From contig CAZVEV010000025.1 in the NCBI GenBank assembly GCA_964625865.1, positions 1 through 37,530 on the forward strand: DNA of 37,530 nucleotides, written 5' to 3'. Below the pieces are notes generated by a model. That model worked only from the letters and a program-made list of their open reading frames with translations, searched no databases and had not been told where the DNA came from. The translations under genes and the position numbers were made by a program. Shown here piece by piece: positions 1 to 7,324 of this stretch. The stretch's first letter is position 1, and each line of letters begins with the position of its first letter. The DNA is from CAZVEV01 sp964625865. Its GTDB lineage: Bacteria; Planctomycetota; Phycisphaerae; SM23-33.

Positions 1-261
1 GCTGCGGAACCCCGTGCCGATCGGCGTCGTGATGGGCGCCTTGAGCGTCACGTCGGTGTCGCGGACGGACTGGATGGTGGCCTCGGGCATGGGCGTGCCT
101 TCGGTCTCCATGATGTCCACGCCGGCCTCGCGGATCGTCCAGTTGATGCTGCCGGCCCCATCGGTCTTCGCCAGCGCCGCATCCACGCATCGCCTTGCCG
201 CATCAGCCAGTTCCGGTCCTACACCGTCTCCGGTAATCAGCGTTCCTGTGTGTTCAGCCAT
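1..261 (-). CDS. NAD-type isocitrate dehydrogenase, N-terminal part only
   Basis: The first 87 codons of a minus-strand gene that runs off the left edge of the window. The N-terminus reads MAEHTGTLITGDGVGPEL, the opening strand and glycine loop of the isocitrate/isopropylmalate dehydrogenase superfamily. Near residue 75 comes LKAPITTPIGTGFRS, which matches the substrate-loop region of NAD-dependent isocitrate dehydrogenases (LKGP.TTP.G.GFRS) rather than the AVGGP form of isopropylmalate dehydrogenase. The enzyme would oxidise isocitrate to 2-oxoglutarate in the cytosol. The ATG is preceded at about nine bases by AAAGGA, a good ribosome site. The metal-binding C-terminal part lies outside the window, so cofactor preference cannot be checked. 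Confidence 0.85.
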   Translation of the reverse strand, partial: MAEHTGTLITGDGVGPELADAARRCVDAALAKTDGAGSINWTIREAGVDIMETEGTPMPEATIQSVRDTDVTLKAPITTPIGTGFRS

Positions 262-429
262 CTCACGTCATCCTTTCGCGTTTGCCGGTCGTCCTCGCCA
301 CGTCAGCCCCGCCGGGCCCGCGGGAGAATCGGGTATCATAGTCCCGCGCCGCGCCGCGTCAATACCCCGTAAGAAAAAAGCTCCACAGCACGGCGTCGGG
401 TCAGGCAATCCAGTCGAAGACGGGAGGGT

Positions 430-540
430 CATTTCGCCCCCGGTGACCACACCGGGGGGTCTCCTGCGGATACGACGTGCGTACGGAAGCACTGCAACGA
501 TGAACGGAAGCCCCCGGGTGTAATCACCCGGGGCGAAATG
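430..540. repeat. 111-bp element with 16-bp inverted ends, each followed by a hairpin
   Basis: Positions 430-445 and 525-540 are inverted copies of CATTTCGCCCC[C/G]GGTG, matching at 15 of 16 bases. Each end overlaps a hairpin set at the same distance from the tip: 437-458 (8-bp stem, loop GACCAC) and 512-533 (9-bp stem, loop TAAT). The element fills most of the 293-base gap between the pyrD stop (555) and the isocitrate dehydrogenase start (261). No clear target-site duplication is visible. It may be a MITE-like or REP-like non-autonomous element; two unrelated terminators are the alternative. Confidence 0.6.
512..533 (-). terminator. GC-rich hairpin 22 bases after the pyrD stop
   Basis: CCCCGGGTG, TAAT and CACCCGGGG form a 9-bp perfect stem. 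It lies just downstream of pyrD on the minus strand but has no U-run after it, so intrinsic termination is only possible, not shown. The hairpin is also the right end of the 430-540 element. Confidence 0.4.
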
Positions 541-554
541 CGGTTCTCATCACG

Positions 555-1499
555 TCAGACCTGGAGCGTGCCGATGATCTCGGTGATGGTCTGACAGTCC
601 TGGGCGTCGAGGTAGGCGGCGATGCCGTCGCGGATGTCGACCAGGCAGGCCGGGTCGATGAACAGGCTCGTGCCGATCGCCAGCCCCGTCGCGCCGGCCA
701 GCAGGAACTCGATGGCGTCGTGGGCGTACTGGATGCCGCCCATGCCGATGATCGGCACGCCCGCGGGTTTGGCGACCTGCGAGTAGACACGGTGGACCAT
801 GTAGACGGCGATCGGGCGAATCGCCGGGCCCGACAACCCGCCGGTGCCGTTGGCCAGCACGGGGCGGCGCGTTTCGGTGTCGATCGCCATCGCGGTGAAG
901 GTGTTGATCAGGCTCAGGGCGTCTGCCCCGGCGTCGACGGCGGCGGCGGCGATGGCGGTGATGTCGGTGACGTTGGGCGAGAGCTTGACGATCAGGATGT
1001 TCTTCTTGCAGACGGCCCGCAGCGCGGCCGTGATGGCGCCCGCCTGGGCCGGGTCCGTGCCGAACTGGATCCCGCCGGCTTTGACGTTCGGACACGAGAT
1101 GTTCAACTCCACGCCGCGGACGATGTCCACGTCTTCCAGGGCGGCGGCGACGGCGAGGTAGTCCTCGACGGTGGTCCCGGCGACGTTGACGAACACGGGC
1201 AGGCCGAGGGCCTCCAGCAGGGGGACCTTCTCAGCCAGGAACACGTCGAGTCCGACGTTGGCCAGGCCGATCGCGTTGAGCATGCCGGCGCGGGTCTCGA
1301 CGATCCGCTGGTAGGGATTGCCCGCCCGCGGCGCGACGCTGATGGACTTGGTCACGAACGCGCCCAGTTGCGTCAGGTCCACGAAGTCGCCGTACTCGTC
1401 GGCATAGCCGCACGTGCCGCTGGCCGTCATCAACGGGTTGGCCAACTGCACGCCGGCGATGTCCACTGCCAGTCTGTTGTCGTCTCTCGTCACGTCCAT
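555..1499 (-). CDS. pyrD: Dihydroorotate dehydrogenase, class 1B type
   Basis: A 314-residue cytosolic flavoenzyme that oxidises dihydroorotate to orotate in de novo pyrimidine synthesis. Visible signatures: NPLMTASGTCGY (residues 21-32), the catalytic loop ELNISCPNVKAGG with the base Cys136, VKLSPNVTD near 170, INTFTAMAID, GGLSGPAIRP near 225 and GMGGI/GTSLF in the phosphate site. A cysteine rather than serine base and the length fit class 1B enzymes, which normally need an electron-transfer subunit PyrK; no pyrK is in the window. The ATG at 1499 was chosen because it gives the usual family N-terminus; the frame stays open upstream only as an overlap with aroB. It starts 11 bases after the aroB stop, so the two are probably co-transcribed. 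Confidence 0.95.
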   Translation of the reverse strand: MDVTRDDNRLAVDIAGVQLANPLMTASGTCGYADEYGDFVDLTQLGAFVTKSISVAPRAGNPYQRIVETRAGMLNAIGLANVGLDVFLAEKVPLLEALGLPVFVNVAGTTVEDYLAVAAALEDVDIVRGVELNISCPNVKAGGIQFGTDPAQAGAITAALRAVCKKNILIVKLSPNVTDITAIAAAAVDAGADALSLINTFTAMAIDTETRRPVLANGTGGLSGPAIRPIAVYMVHRVYSQVAKPAGVPIIGMGGIQYAHDAIEFLLAGATGLAIGTSLFIDPACLVDIRDGIAAYLDAQDCQTITEIIGTLQV

Positions 1500-1510
1500 G
1501 CCTCGTCTGA

Positions 1511-2599
1511 TTACCCCAGGGCCGCGACGGCAGCCGCGACCTCGTCGGGGGTGATGTCGTCGTAGATCCCCACCGCCCCCAGCGCGGTCGGCAGGACCAT
1601 TCTGACGCGTCCGCCGCGGGCCTTCTTGTCGTGCTGCATGATCCGCCAGATCTCCGGCGCCTCGAGGCCCGCGAGTCGCACGTCCAGGCCGAGGCGCCGC
1701 AGCAGGTCTTCCACGCGGGCAGCAGCGTCGGGGCCGATCAGCCCGCGCGAGACGGCGAGGCAATTGGCCGCCACCATGCCCAGGCCTACCGCACGCCCGT
1801 GAGCGATCCGGTCATATCCCACGAAGACCTCGATCGCGTGCCCGATCGTGTGCCCGTAGTTCAGGTGTGCCCGCTGTCCGGCCTCCCGTTCGTCGGCGGC
1901 GACGACGGCGGCCTTGATCGCCACGTTGCGGGCGACCAGTTCTTCCATCACGTCGCAGGCGCAGGCGCCGATGTCCTCGGCATGGTCGGCGATGAAGGTC
2001 AGTAGCGTTTCGTCACGGATCACGCCGTGCTTAACGCACTCGCCGAGCCCGTTGGCCAACTCGGCCGGGGCCAGCGTACCGAACGTCTCGACGTCGATCA
2101 CCACCGCGCGGGGCTGGTGGAAGGCGCCGATCAGGTTCTTGCCCGTCGCGTGGTCGATGCCGGTCTTGCCGCCCACCGACGAGTCGACGGCGGCCAGCAG
2201 GCTCGTGGCGCACTGGACGACGCGAATCCCGCGCAGGGCGGTAGCCGCCACGAAGCCGGCCACATCACCCGGCACGCCCCCGCCGAGGGCGACGATCACC
2301 GTATCGCGATCGATCGCGGGGGCCAGGCCCAGCAGCCCGTCGAGCAGGCGACCGTACGTGGCGAGGGTCTTGTGGGCCTCCCCGGCGGGGAAGTCGATCG
2401 ACGCGGCGGTCAGGCCGGCGGCCTGCAGACTTTCGACCGCCCGTGCTCCGTAGAGCGGCCCGACGTTCGCGTCGGTGATGACGACGGCCTGCGAGACCCG
2501 CCCGAGGCCCGCAACGGTCGGGCCGAGCTGCGCGATCTGCCCCGCCCCCACGCAAACATCGTAGCTTCGGGGCCCGAGGTCAACCGTGACTGTCCGCAT
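1511..2599 (-). CDS. aroB: 3-dehydroquinate synthase
   Basis: A 362-residue enzyme that converts DAHP to 3-dehydroquinate, the second step of the shikimate pathway, using NAD and a metal ion. Seen in sequence: the NAD-loop GGGVPGDVAGFVAAT (107-120), ATSLLAAVDSSVGGKTGID (131-149), KNLIGAFHQP, and metal ligands expected at Glu187 (GLGECVKHG), His250 (NYGHTIGHA) and His267 (AHGRAVGLGM). Two positions are unusual: proline 110 where most members have V, I or T, and arginine in HGRAV where HGEAV is the norm. Everything else is canonical, so activity is expected. The start lies inside the previous gene (20-base overlap), implying translational coupling with the membrane protein upstream and with pyrD downstream. 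Confidence 0.95.
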   Translation of the reverse strand: MRTVTVDLGPRSYDVCVGAGQIAQLGPTVAGLGRVSQAVVITDANVGPLYGARAVESLQAAGLTAASIDFPAGEAHKTLATYGRLLDGLLGLAPAIDRDTVIVALGGGVPGDVAGFVAATALRGIRVVQCATSLLAAVDSSVGGKTGIDHATGKNLIGAFHQPRAVVIDVETFGTLAPAELANGLGECVKHGVIRDETLLTFIADHAEDIGACACDVMEELVARNVAIKAAVVAADEREAGQRAHLNYGHTIGHAIEVFVGYDRIAHGRAVGLGMVAANCLAVSRGLIGPDAAARVEDLLRRLGLDVRLAGLEAPEIWRIMQHDKKARGGRVRMVLPTALGAVGIYDDITPDEVAAAVAALG

Positions 2600-3572
2600 C
2601 GCGGTCCTGCCTTTCCTTCTCGTACTCGGCCGCCGCCGCGGCCAGAAGCGGATCGACAGGCTGGTCCTCCTCGCCGTCGTCTTCCCGGTCGTCCTGGTCG
2701 TCGCCGGCGATCTCGTCCCGCTTGGGTCGGTACTTGACCGCCGGTCCGGGCTTGCTCAGCCGCTTGACGTGCCTGCGGATGAAGTAGTACGCCGCCGCCA
2801 CCAGCGCGATCGCCACGCCGCCGAAGAGGTACCTGGTGTTGTAGTCGACCGCCGCGCTGGGCCCCCGCCCCTCCCCCGCCTGCCACGCGACGGCCAGCGG
2901 ATACGACCGCATCTTCGACTTGCCCCCCTTGATCTGTTCGGCCTTGAAGACCTTGTAGAACACGCAGGCCAGGTCGATCTGCGGCGCCCTCTTGTAGATA
3001 TCCTCGCCGGTTTCAGAGACCCCGGCGTCGTCGTCGGTCCTTTCTGACGGCTCGCCGAGGCCCTTGGGCTCGACGGTGGACAGGATCATCATGGGTCCGG
3101 CCTGTCGAGGCACGGCCGCGTCGGTGCAGTAGATTCGCCACACGGGCTTGTCGATCGGCCAGATCAGGTCGCTGGCGCCGAGCTTCTTGCCGTTGGTCTT
3201 CAGCACGCGGTGGACGTTGACCGTCAGTCGCATGGGACGGCCCACGTGGCGCTGGGGCTCGTCAACGAGGCTTCGGTAGGCCGGGCGGTCCAGGCGGGCG
3301 ATCTGCACCGCGTCCAGCGTGTCCAGCGTCGAGGCACGTTTCATCAGCATGAACAGCGCCGTCTCGCGCCACTGGGTGGAGTTCTGCTCGACGTCGGACA
3401 TCGCCCTGCCGTAGTCGCTGTCGGGGTCGTAGGCCAGCGCCTTGATGATGTCCTCAACGGTCGCCGGCGCCTCGCCCTGCTTGGACGCCCCCGCCGGCCC
3501 GGCCGCCACCAGGAGGATCGCCGCCGCCAGAGCCGTCCCCGCGAACCCGAAAACCTTACGCATACTCATCAT
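2580..3572 (-). CDS. Membrane-anchored periplasmic protein of unknown function
   Basis: 330 residues. The N-terminus is a Sec signal peptide with a probable cleavage near residue 29 (AGA-SKQ). A mostly polar region follows to about 245, then one transmembrane helix (about 246-265, YLFGGVAIALVAAAYYF) and a charged cytoplasmic tail rich in Asp, Glu and Arg. The soluble part would therefore face the periplasm. No family was recognised. It is first in an operon with aroB, whose start overlaps its last codons by 20 bases, and pyrD. There is no obvious link between its topology and those enzymes, so co-transcription may be the only connection. Three ATGs (3572, 3569, 3563) lie close together. The first sits 7 bases after a TACAAT box with no ribosome site, suggesting a leaderless message. 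Confidence 0.8.
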   Translation of the reverse strand: MMSMRKVFGFAGTALAAAILLVAAGPAGASKQGEAPATVEDIIKALAYDPDSDYGRAMSDVEQNSTQWRETALFMLMKRASTLDTLDAVQIARLDRPAYRSLVDEPQRHVGRPMRLTVNVHRVLKTNGKKLGASDLIWPIDKPVWRIYCTDAAVPRQAGPMMILSTVEPKGLGEPSERTDDDAGVSETGEDIYKRAPQIDLACVFYKVFKAEQIKGGKSKMRSYPLAVAWQAGEGRGPSAAVDYNTRYLFGGVAIALVAAAYYFIRRHVKRLSKPGPAVKYRPKRDEIAGDDQDDREDDGEEDQPVDPLLAAAAAEYEKERQDRDADSHG

Positions 3573-3579
3573 GGCGTGG

Positions 3580-3609
3580 ATTGTACGCGACAGCCAAACG
3601 CACCGTCAA
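3580..3609 (-). promoter_or_regulatory. Promoter of the membrane protein-aroB-pyrD operon, probably leaderless
   Basis: On the minus strand: TTGACG (3609-3604), an 18-base spacer, TACAAT (3585-3580), then seven bases and the ATG at 3572. Initiation at the usual distance from the -10 box would fall on or next to the ATG, and no Shine-Dalgarno sequence is present. Confidence 0.6.
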
Positions 3610-3634
3610 TCATCGCTGGAAGAGTACGGAACTC

Positions 3635-3707
3635 GTAGGGCGTGCAACGTGTTGCACGCGGAACGGATTGTCTGTTCATTCCGCGTGCAACGAGTTGCAC
3701 GCCCTAC
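3635..3707. repeat. 73-bp nested-palindrome element, copy A (complete)
   Basis: Two 29-base arms (3635-3663 and 3679-3707) in inverted orientation. They start GTAGGG and match except for one base at the palindrome centre. Inside each arm is a palindrome GCGTGCAAC-NN-GTTGCACGC, with NN being GT on the left and GA on the right. The element lies in the 320-base divergent intergenic region 3573-3892, between the two opposing promoters. Copy C (35292-35364) has the same 73-base length; a half copy is at 6006-6034. Confidence 0.85.
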
Positions 3708-3796
3708 CGTCTACATCCGAAGCGCCCCGCGCGGAGCAGCTTGCTTCTTCGCGTCCGGCCGTTCGCACGGTCCGCACTGACGTCAGATGATGTCCC

Positions 3797-3825
3797 TTGG
3801 ACGAATCGCGCCCGTCGCCTACAAT
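3797..3825 (+). promoter_or_regulatory. Sigma-70-like promoter for the 675-residue secreted protein
   Basis: TTGGAC (3797-3802), a 17-base spacer and TACAAT (3820-3825), about 68 bases before the ATG at 3893. The rest of the 3573-3892 gap holds the opposing promoter, the 73-bp element and nothing else recognisable. Confidence 0.55.
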
Positions 3826-3892
3826 AGAGTATCATCCGCGACGACTCGGACCGTGGGAACCGCGGGCCGGGCCGGGCGTCGAAAGAGGTAAC

Positions 3893-5920
3893 ATGAGAGT
3901 TCAGCGACAGTCCTGTGTGGTCGGGCGTCTGCGGGCGGCCGTGCTCGTTGCGGCCGCGGTCGGAATCTCCGCCGTCGCCTCCGGCGCCGAGAAGGCCGAC
4001 TGGCACATCAAGCGCAAGTCGGAGATTCGTTTCAGCAGCTACTACGTGATGAACGACGGGGCGGGGTATCGTTGGGACATCCAGTACTACGGCAGCGTGT
4101 ATCGGGGCACGCCGTACGCGTACAGCGGGGGCATGTACTGCCAGGTCAGCGGCTCGAACGTGCAGGCGAACAACCAGCGGGGCTGGGTCAACGCCGCCGG
4201 CGACGAGATCGAGATCGGCCCGTGCAACCGCAGCGGACTGCTGGTCTCGCGTCGGATCAAGGTCTACAAGGACCTGCCCCTGGCGCGGTGGCTTGACGTG
4301 TTCGTCAACCCGACCAGCCGGGCGATCACGACGCAAGTGCAGATCGTCACCAACACGCGGTACAGCGTTCGAAGCACGAAGACCAGCAGCGGAGGCGGGG
4401 TGTTCAGCGAGAAGGACTTTGCCTTCCGCACGGTGGGGTCCAGTTCCCGGAGCACGCCGACGCTCCACGTGGTAACCAACAAGGGCGCCAAACTCCGCCC
4501 GACGGTCCAGATCAGTTCCAGCCAGATCTACGTCCGCTACAACCTGACCGTGCCGGCCAAGAAGACCCTCATTCTCTGCCACTTCGAGAGCCAGCATCGC
4601 GAGGAGTCCAAGCACCTTGCGATGATGAAGAAGTTCGACTTCCACAAGGTCACCAAGGACCTGCCCCCCTCCGTTCGCGCCAAGATCATCAACATGCGGA
4701 TCGCCGGCGGGTTCGAGGGTGTGGACCTGACGCGGTCCGAGTCGGGCGACACGGTAATGATCGCCGGCGGCGGGCCCAAGTACGGGCGCATCACCAACCC
4801 GTCGTTCCGCGTGCGGACCGTGATGGGCGAGATGACCCTGCCGGCCGACCACGTAATCGGTATGGCGGCAATCAAGGGCGACAGCCAGACTGTCCGGTTT
4901 GCGCTCGCTGACGGACAAGTCGTCAGCGCCGCGGTGCCCGAGATGACGATCGCGCTGAACCTGCCCACGGGCGGAACGCTGAAGATACCCGCCAATCGCG
5001 TCTCTCAGTGGTCGTATCGCATCAGCAAGGCCCGCCCCGCAGACACCGAGGCCGTTGGCGCCTACGTGCGGCTGCGGACGGGCGATCGGCTGGCACTGGA
5101 GGCCGGGGACCTGGTTCTGAAGTTCCGCACGCGATACGGCCTGATCGACGTGCCGGCCGCTTCGCTGGTGCGGATCACGATGGATCACGCCAACGGCGTG
5201 CATCACGCGACGTTCCTCAACGGCTCGCACATCGGGGGCATCCTTGAGCCGCGGCGGATCGACCTGAAGCTCAAGCTGGGCCAGACCGTGTCGCTCAATC
5301 GCCACATGCTGGTCGAGATGCAGTTTGCCGAGGACGAGAGCCCCCAGGCTCACCTGGCCCACGTGCAGTTGACCAACGAGGATGAGTTGTTCGGCGAGTT
5401 CTCGCGGGACCGCATGCGGGTGACCTCGGAGTTCGGTTCCGTCGAGATCAGCCCGGCCAACGTCAAGGCGATGGCCTTTTCCGCCACGCGCGTCGGCTGG
5501 GCGACGCTGACACTGTGGGACAACTCGCGCCTGGTGGGGCAGGTCGACGGGCGGACGCTGGCGTTTCGCGTCACACCCGGTCCGACGGTGCACATCAACC
5601 CGGTGCAACTGGTCTCGGTACGGTGCCCCAACGCCCTGCCGCCGGACAAGATCATCCTCGAGGCCCGCAAGCTGATCGCCCGCCTGGGCTCCGAGAGCCT
5701 CACCGATCGCCGCGAGGCCCAGGAGAAGCTGATCCGCCTGGGCGAGGGCATCGCCCCCTTGCTCCGCGAGAACGCCCGCACAACCGACCCCGAGGTCCGT
5801 CAGCGCATCGAAGACATCCTGGAGGCCGTCGGCGCGCCGCTGGACCCCAACAAGCCCCGCCAGCCACTGTGGCAGCCGTCTCCACACGAACATCTCCACA
5901 GACTCGGCTGCAAACGATAG
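3893..5920 (+). CDS. Secreted beta-repeat protein with a HEAT-like C-terminus
   Basis: 675 residues, starting at an ATG preceded by AGAGG; the open frame continues upstream to 3797 without a ribosome site. A signal peptide covers about residues 1-32 (ending VASGA). The middle contains about five related units near residues 306, 350, 406, 508 and 556. Each has a short strand, a Gly turn, then a hydrophobic residue followed by [I/V/L]-PA-x2-V or a variant (TLPADHV, KIPANRV, DVPAASL, EISPANV). Residues 596-652 look like one or two HEAT/ARM-type helical pairs (SLTDRREAQEKLIRLG, then PEVRQRIEDILEAV). No enzyme motif was found. It probably acts in the periplasm or outside the cell as a binding or scaffold protein; function unknown. 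It is monocistronic, with its own promoter at 3797-3825. Confidence 0.8.
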   Translation: MRVQRQSCVVGRLRAAVLVAAAVGISAVASGAEKADWHIKRKSEIRFSSYYVMNDGAGYRWDIQYYGSVYRGTPYAYSGGMYCQVSGSNVQANNQRGWVNAAGDEIEIGPCNRSGLLVSRRIKVYKDLPLARWLDVFVNPTSRAITTQVQIVTNTRYSVRSTKTSSGGGVFSEKDFAFRTVGSSSRSTPTLHVVTNKGAKLRPTVQISSSQIYVRYNLTVPAKKTLILCHFESQHREESKHLAMMKKFDFHKVTKDLPPSVRAKIINMRIAGGFEGVDLTRSESGDTVMIAGGGPKYGRITNPSFRVRTVMGEMTLPADHVIGMAAIKGDSQTVRFALADGQVVSAAVPEMTIALNLPTGGTLKIPANRVSQWSYRISKARPADTEAVGAYVRLRTGDRLALEAGDLVLKFRTRYGLIDVPAASLVRITMDHANGVHHATFLNGSHIGGILEPRRIDLKLKLGQTVSLNRHMLVEMQFAEDESPQAHLAHVQLTNEDELFGEFSRDRMRVTSEFGSVEISPANVKAMAFSATRVGWATLTLWDNSRLVGQVDGRTLAFRVTPGPTVHINPVQLVSVRCPNALPPDKIILEARKLIARLGSESLTDRREAQEKLIRLGEGIAPLLRENARTTDPEVRQRIEDILEAVGAPLDPNKPRQPLWQPSPHEHLHRLGCKR

Positions 5921-5971
5921 CCCGCGACGAGACTGACTACTGGTTGACTGGTTAACTGGTTGACTGGGGGC

Positions 5972-6081
5972 ATCGGGCTGGTCGCTTCAGCGATCCAGCA
6001 TACAGGTAGGGCGTGCAACTCGTTGCACGCGGAAAGGACTGCGCGCCCAGTCTGCTGGATCGCTGAAGCGACCAGCCCGAT
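5972..6081. repeat. 29-bp perfect inverted repeat enclosing a half copy of the 73-bp element
   Basis: Arms 5972-6000 and 6053-6081 are exact reverse complements (ATCGGGCTGGTCGC at the outer end, CGATCCAGCA at the inner end). The 52-base loop holds the left arm of the 73-bp family at 6006-6034, including GCGTGCAAC-TC-GTTGCACGC, but not its right arm. Outside lie tandem copies of TTGACTGGT (5944-5966) and their complement CCAGTCAACC (6117-6126). It sits between convergent genes and may also act as a transcript end. Confidence 0.85.
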
Positions 6082-6120
6082 TGACCGATCACCCAGTCCA
6101 CCGATGAACCCGTCCACCAG

Positions 6121-7167
6121 TCAACCAAACGGCGTGCCCTTCTTGATGTGGTCGACGACGCGCATCACGTCGATGGCCTGCTCGAGCGTGATCGGGAACT
6201 CTTCGCCCAGGCGCATCGCCGCGTGGAGGTGGTCCCAGATGTCCTCGGGGGCCGCCTTGCTGGCCGGTCTGACGGGGATCGTCTTGGCGATCCACTTCAG
6301 CCTGTCGGGGCTCCCGAAGCCCCCCTCGGGCGTGCCGCTCTTGGCTCGGCGGCGGGGCAGCTTGTTCTTCGGGTCCAGGTAACGCAGGGTGATCGTGCTC
6401 CCGTCGGAGACCAGCCCGCCCCTGGTGCCCAGCACGGTTGTCTGGGGCATCGTCACGGCCGAGCCGCCGCTGATCTCGATGTCCACCAGCATGCCCGAGG
6501 CGTTGGTCATGAGGACCTTGAGGTGGTCTTCGGCGTCCCCGGCGGCGGCGACCCTCTTCAGGTCGCCCCAGATCCGCGTGGGGAACTCGCCCAGGAAGCG
6601 CAGGCCGTGATCGATGATATGCGGGCCCCAGTTCAGCGCCTGTCCCCCGCCGCAGGATTTCAGCGTCTGCCAGTCGTCGCGCCGGGAGTACCCGCCCCGG
6701 CGCAGTTGCACCTCGAAGACCTTGCCCAGCACGCCCGAGGCGATGATCTCCAGGACGTGCTGATACTCCGACTCAAAGCGGCGATTGTGACGGATGTACA
6801 GGTTGCCCTTGCTTCGAGCCGCGGCGCGGGGCAGCTTGCGAGCGGCAGCCAGCGTGGGGGCGATGGGCTTTTCCAGGAACACGTCCTTGCCCGCAGCCAG
6901 GGCGGCCAGCGCGTGAGGCACGTGGTCCATGGTTCGCGAGGCGATGTCGACCAGTTCGACGGCCGGATCGGCGATCAGGTCCTCGATCTTGCGATAGCTC
7001 GCCGCGCCGGTCTCGGCCGCCAGGGCGTCACGACGTGCGGCGATGGTGTCGCAGGCCGCGACGATCGTGAACTTCCGCCGGCGGGCGAGCAGGCTCTTGC
7101 GATGCATGCCGCCCCCCGCCCTGCCGAGGCCCACGATCCCGACGCGTATGGGAGACGATTTCGCCAT
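6121..7167 (-). CDS. Gfo/Idh/MocA-family oxidoreductase
   Basis: 348 residues with an N-terminal Rossmann fold (RVGIVGLGRAG, residues 8-18) and the family hallmark EKP at 99-101. The GGGQALNWGPHIIDH segment near 172-186 carries the histidine and aspartate usually found in the active site. Members oxidise or reduce sugars and sugar acids with NAD(P); the substrate cannot be read from sequence. The ATG at 7167 has AAAGGA eight to ten bases before it; the longer frame up to 7224 does not. It is transcribed divergently from the GH130-like gene at 7325, which suggests carbohydrate catabolism shared between the two. No signal peptide is visible, so a cytosolic enzyme is likely. Confidence 0.9.
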   Translation of the reverse strand: MAKSSPIRVGIVGLGRAGGGMHRKSLLARRRKFTIVAACDTIAARRDALAAETGAASYRKIEDLIADPAVELVDIASRTMDHVPHALAALAAGKDVFLEKPIAPTLAAARKLPRAAARSKGNLYIRHNRRFESEYQHVLEIIASGVLGKVFEVQLRRGGYSRRDDWQTLKSCGGGQALNWGPHIIDHGLRFLGEFPTRIWGDLKRVAAAGDAEDHLKVLMTNASGMLVDIEISGGSAVTMPQTTVLGTRGGLVSDGSTITLRYLDPKNKLPRRRAKSGTPEGGFGSPDRLKWIAKTIPVRPASKAAPEDIWDHLHAAMRLGEEFPITLEQAIDVMRVVDHIKKGTPFG

Positions 7168-7324
7168 GATGGGAGTCCTTTCGCTTCGGTGGCCGTCCGG
7201 CCCGACGCGGACCGGTGGGCACACCTATACCGCAGCGACGCCTATAATTCAAAGGCTAAGCCCCGCTTGGCCCACGGTGTCGAGACGCTCGCGCCGAAAG
7301 GCGTCATGCGGCGGGAGAACGCGC

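Noticed and set aside
3704..5899. A 731-codon open frame on the minus strand
   Set aside because: It is antisense to the secreted protein at 3893-5920, has a His/Arg/Asp-rich composition typical of high-GC shadow frames and no ribosome site.
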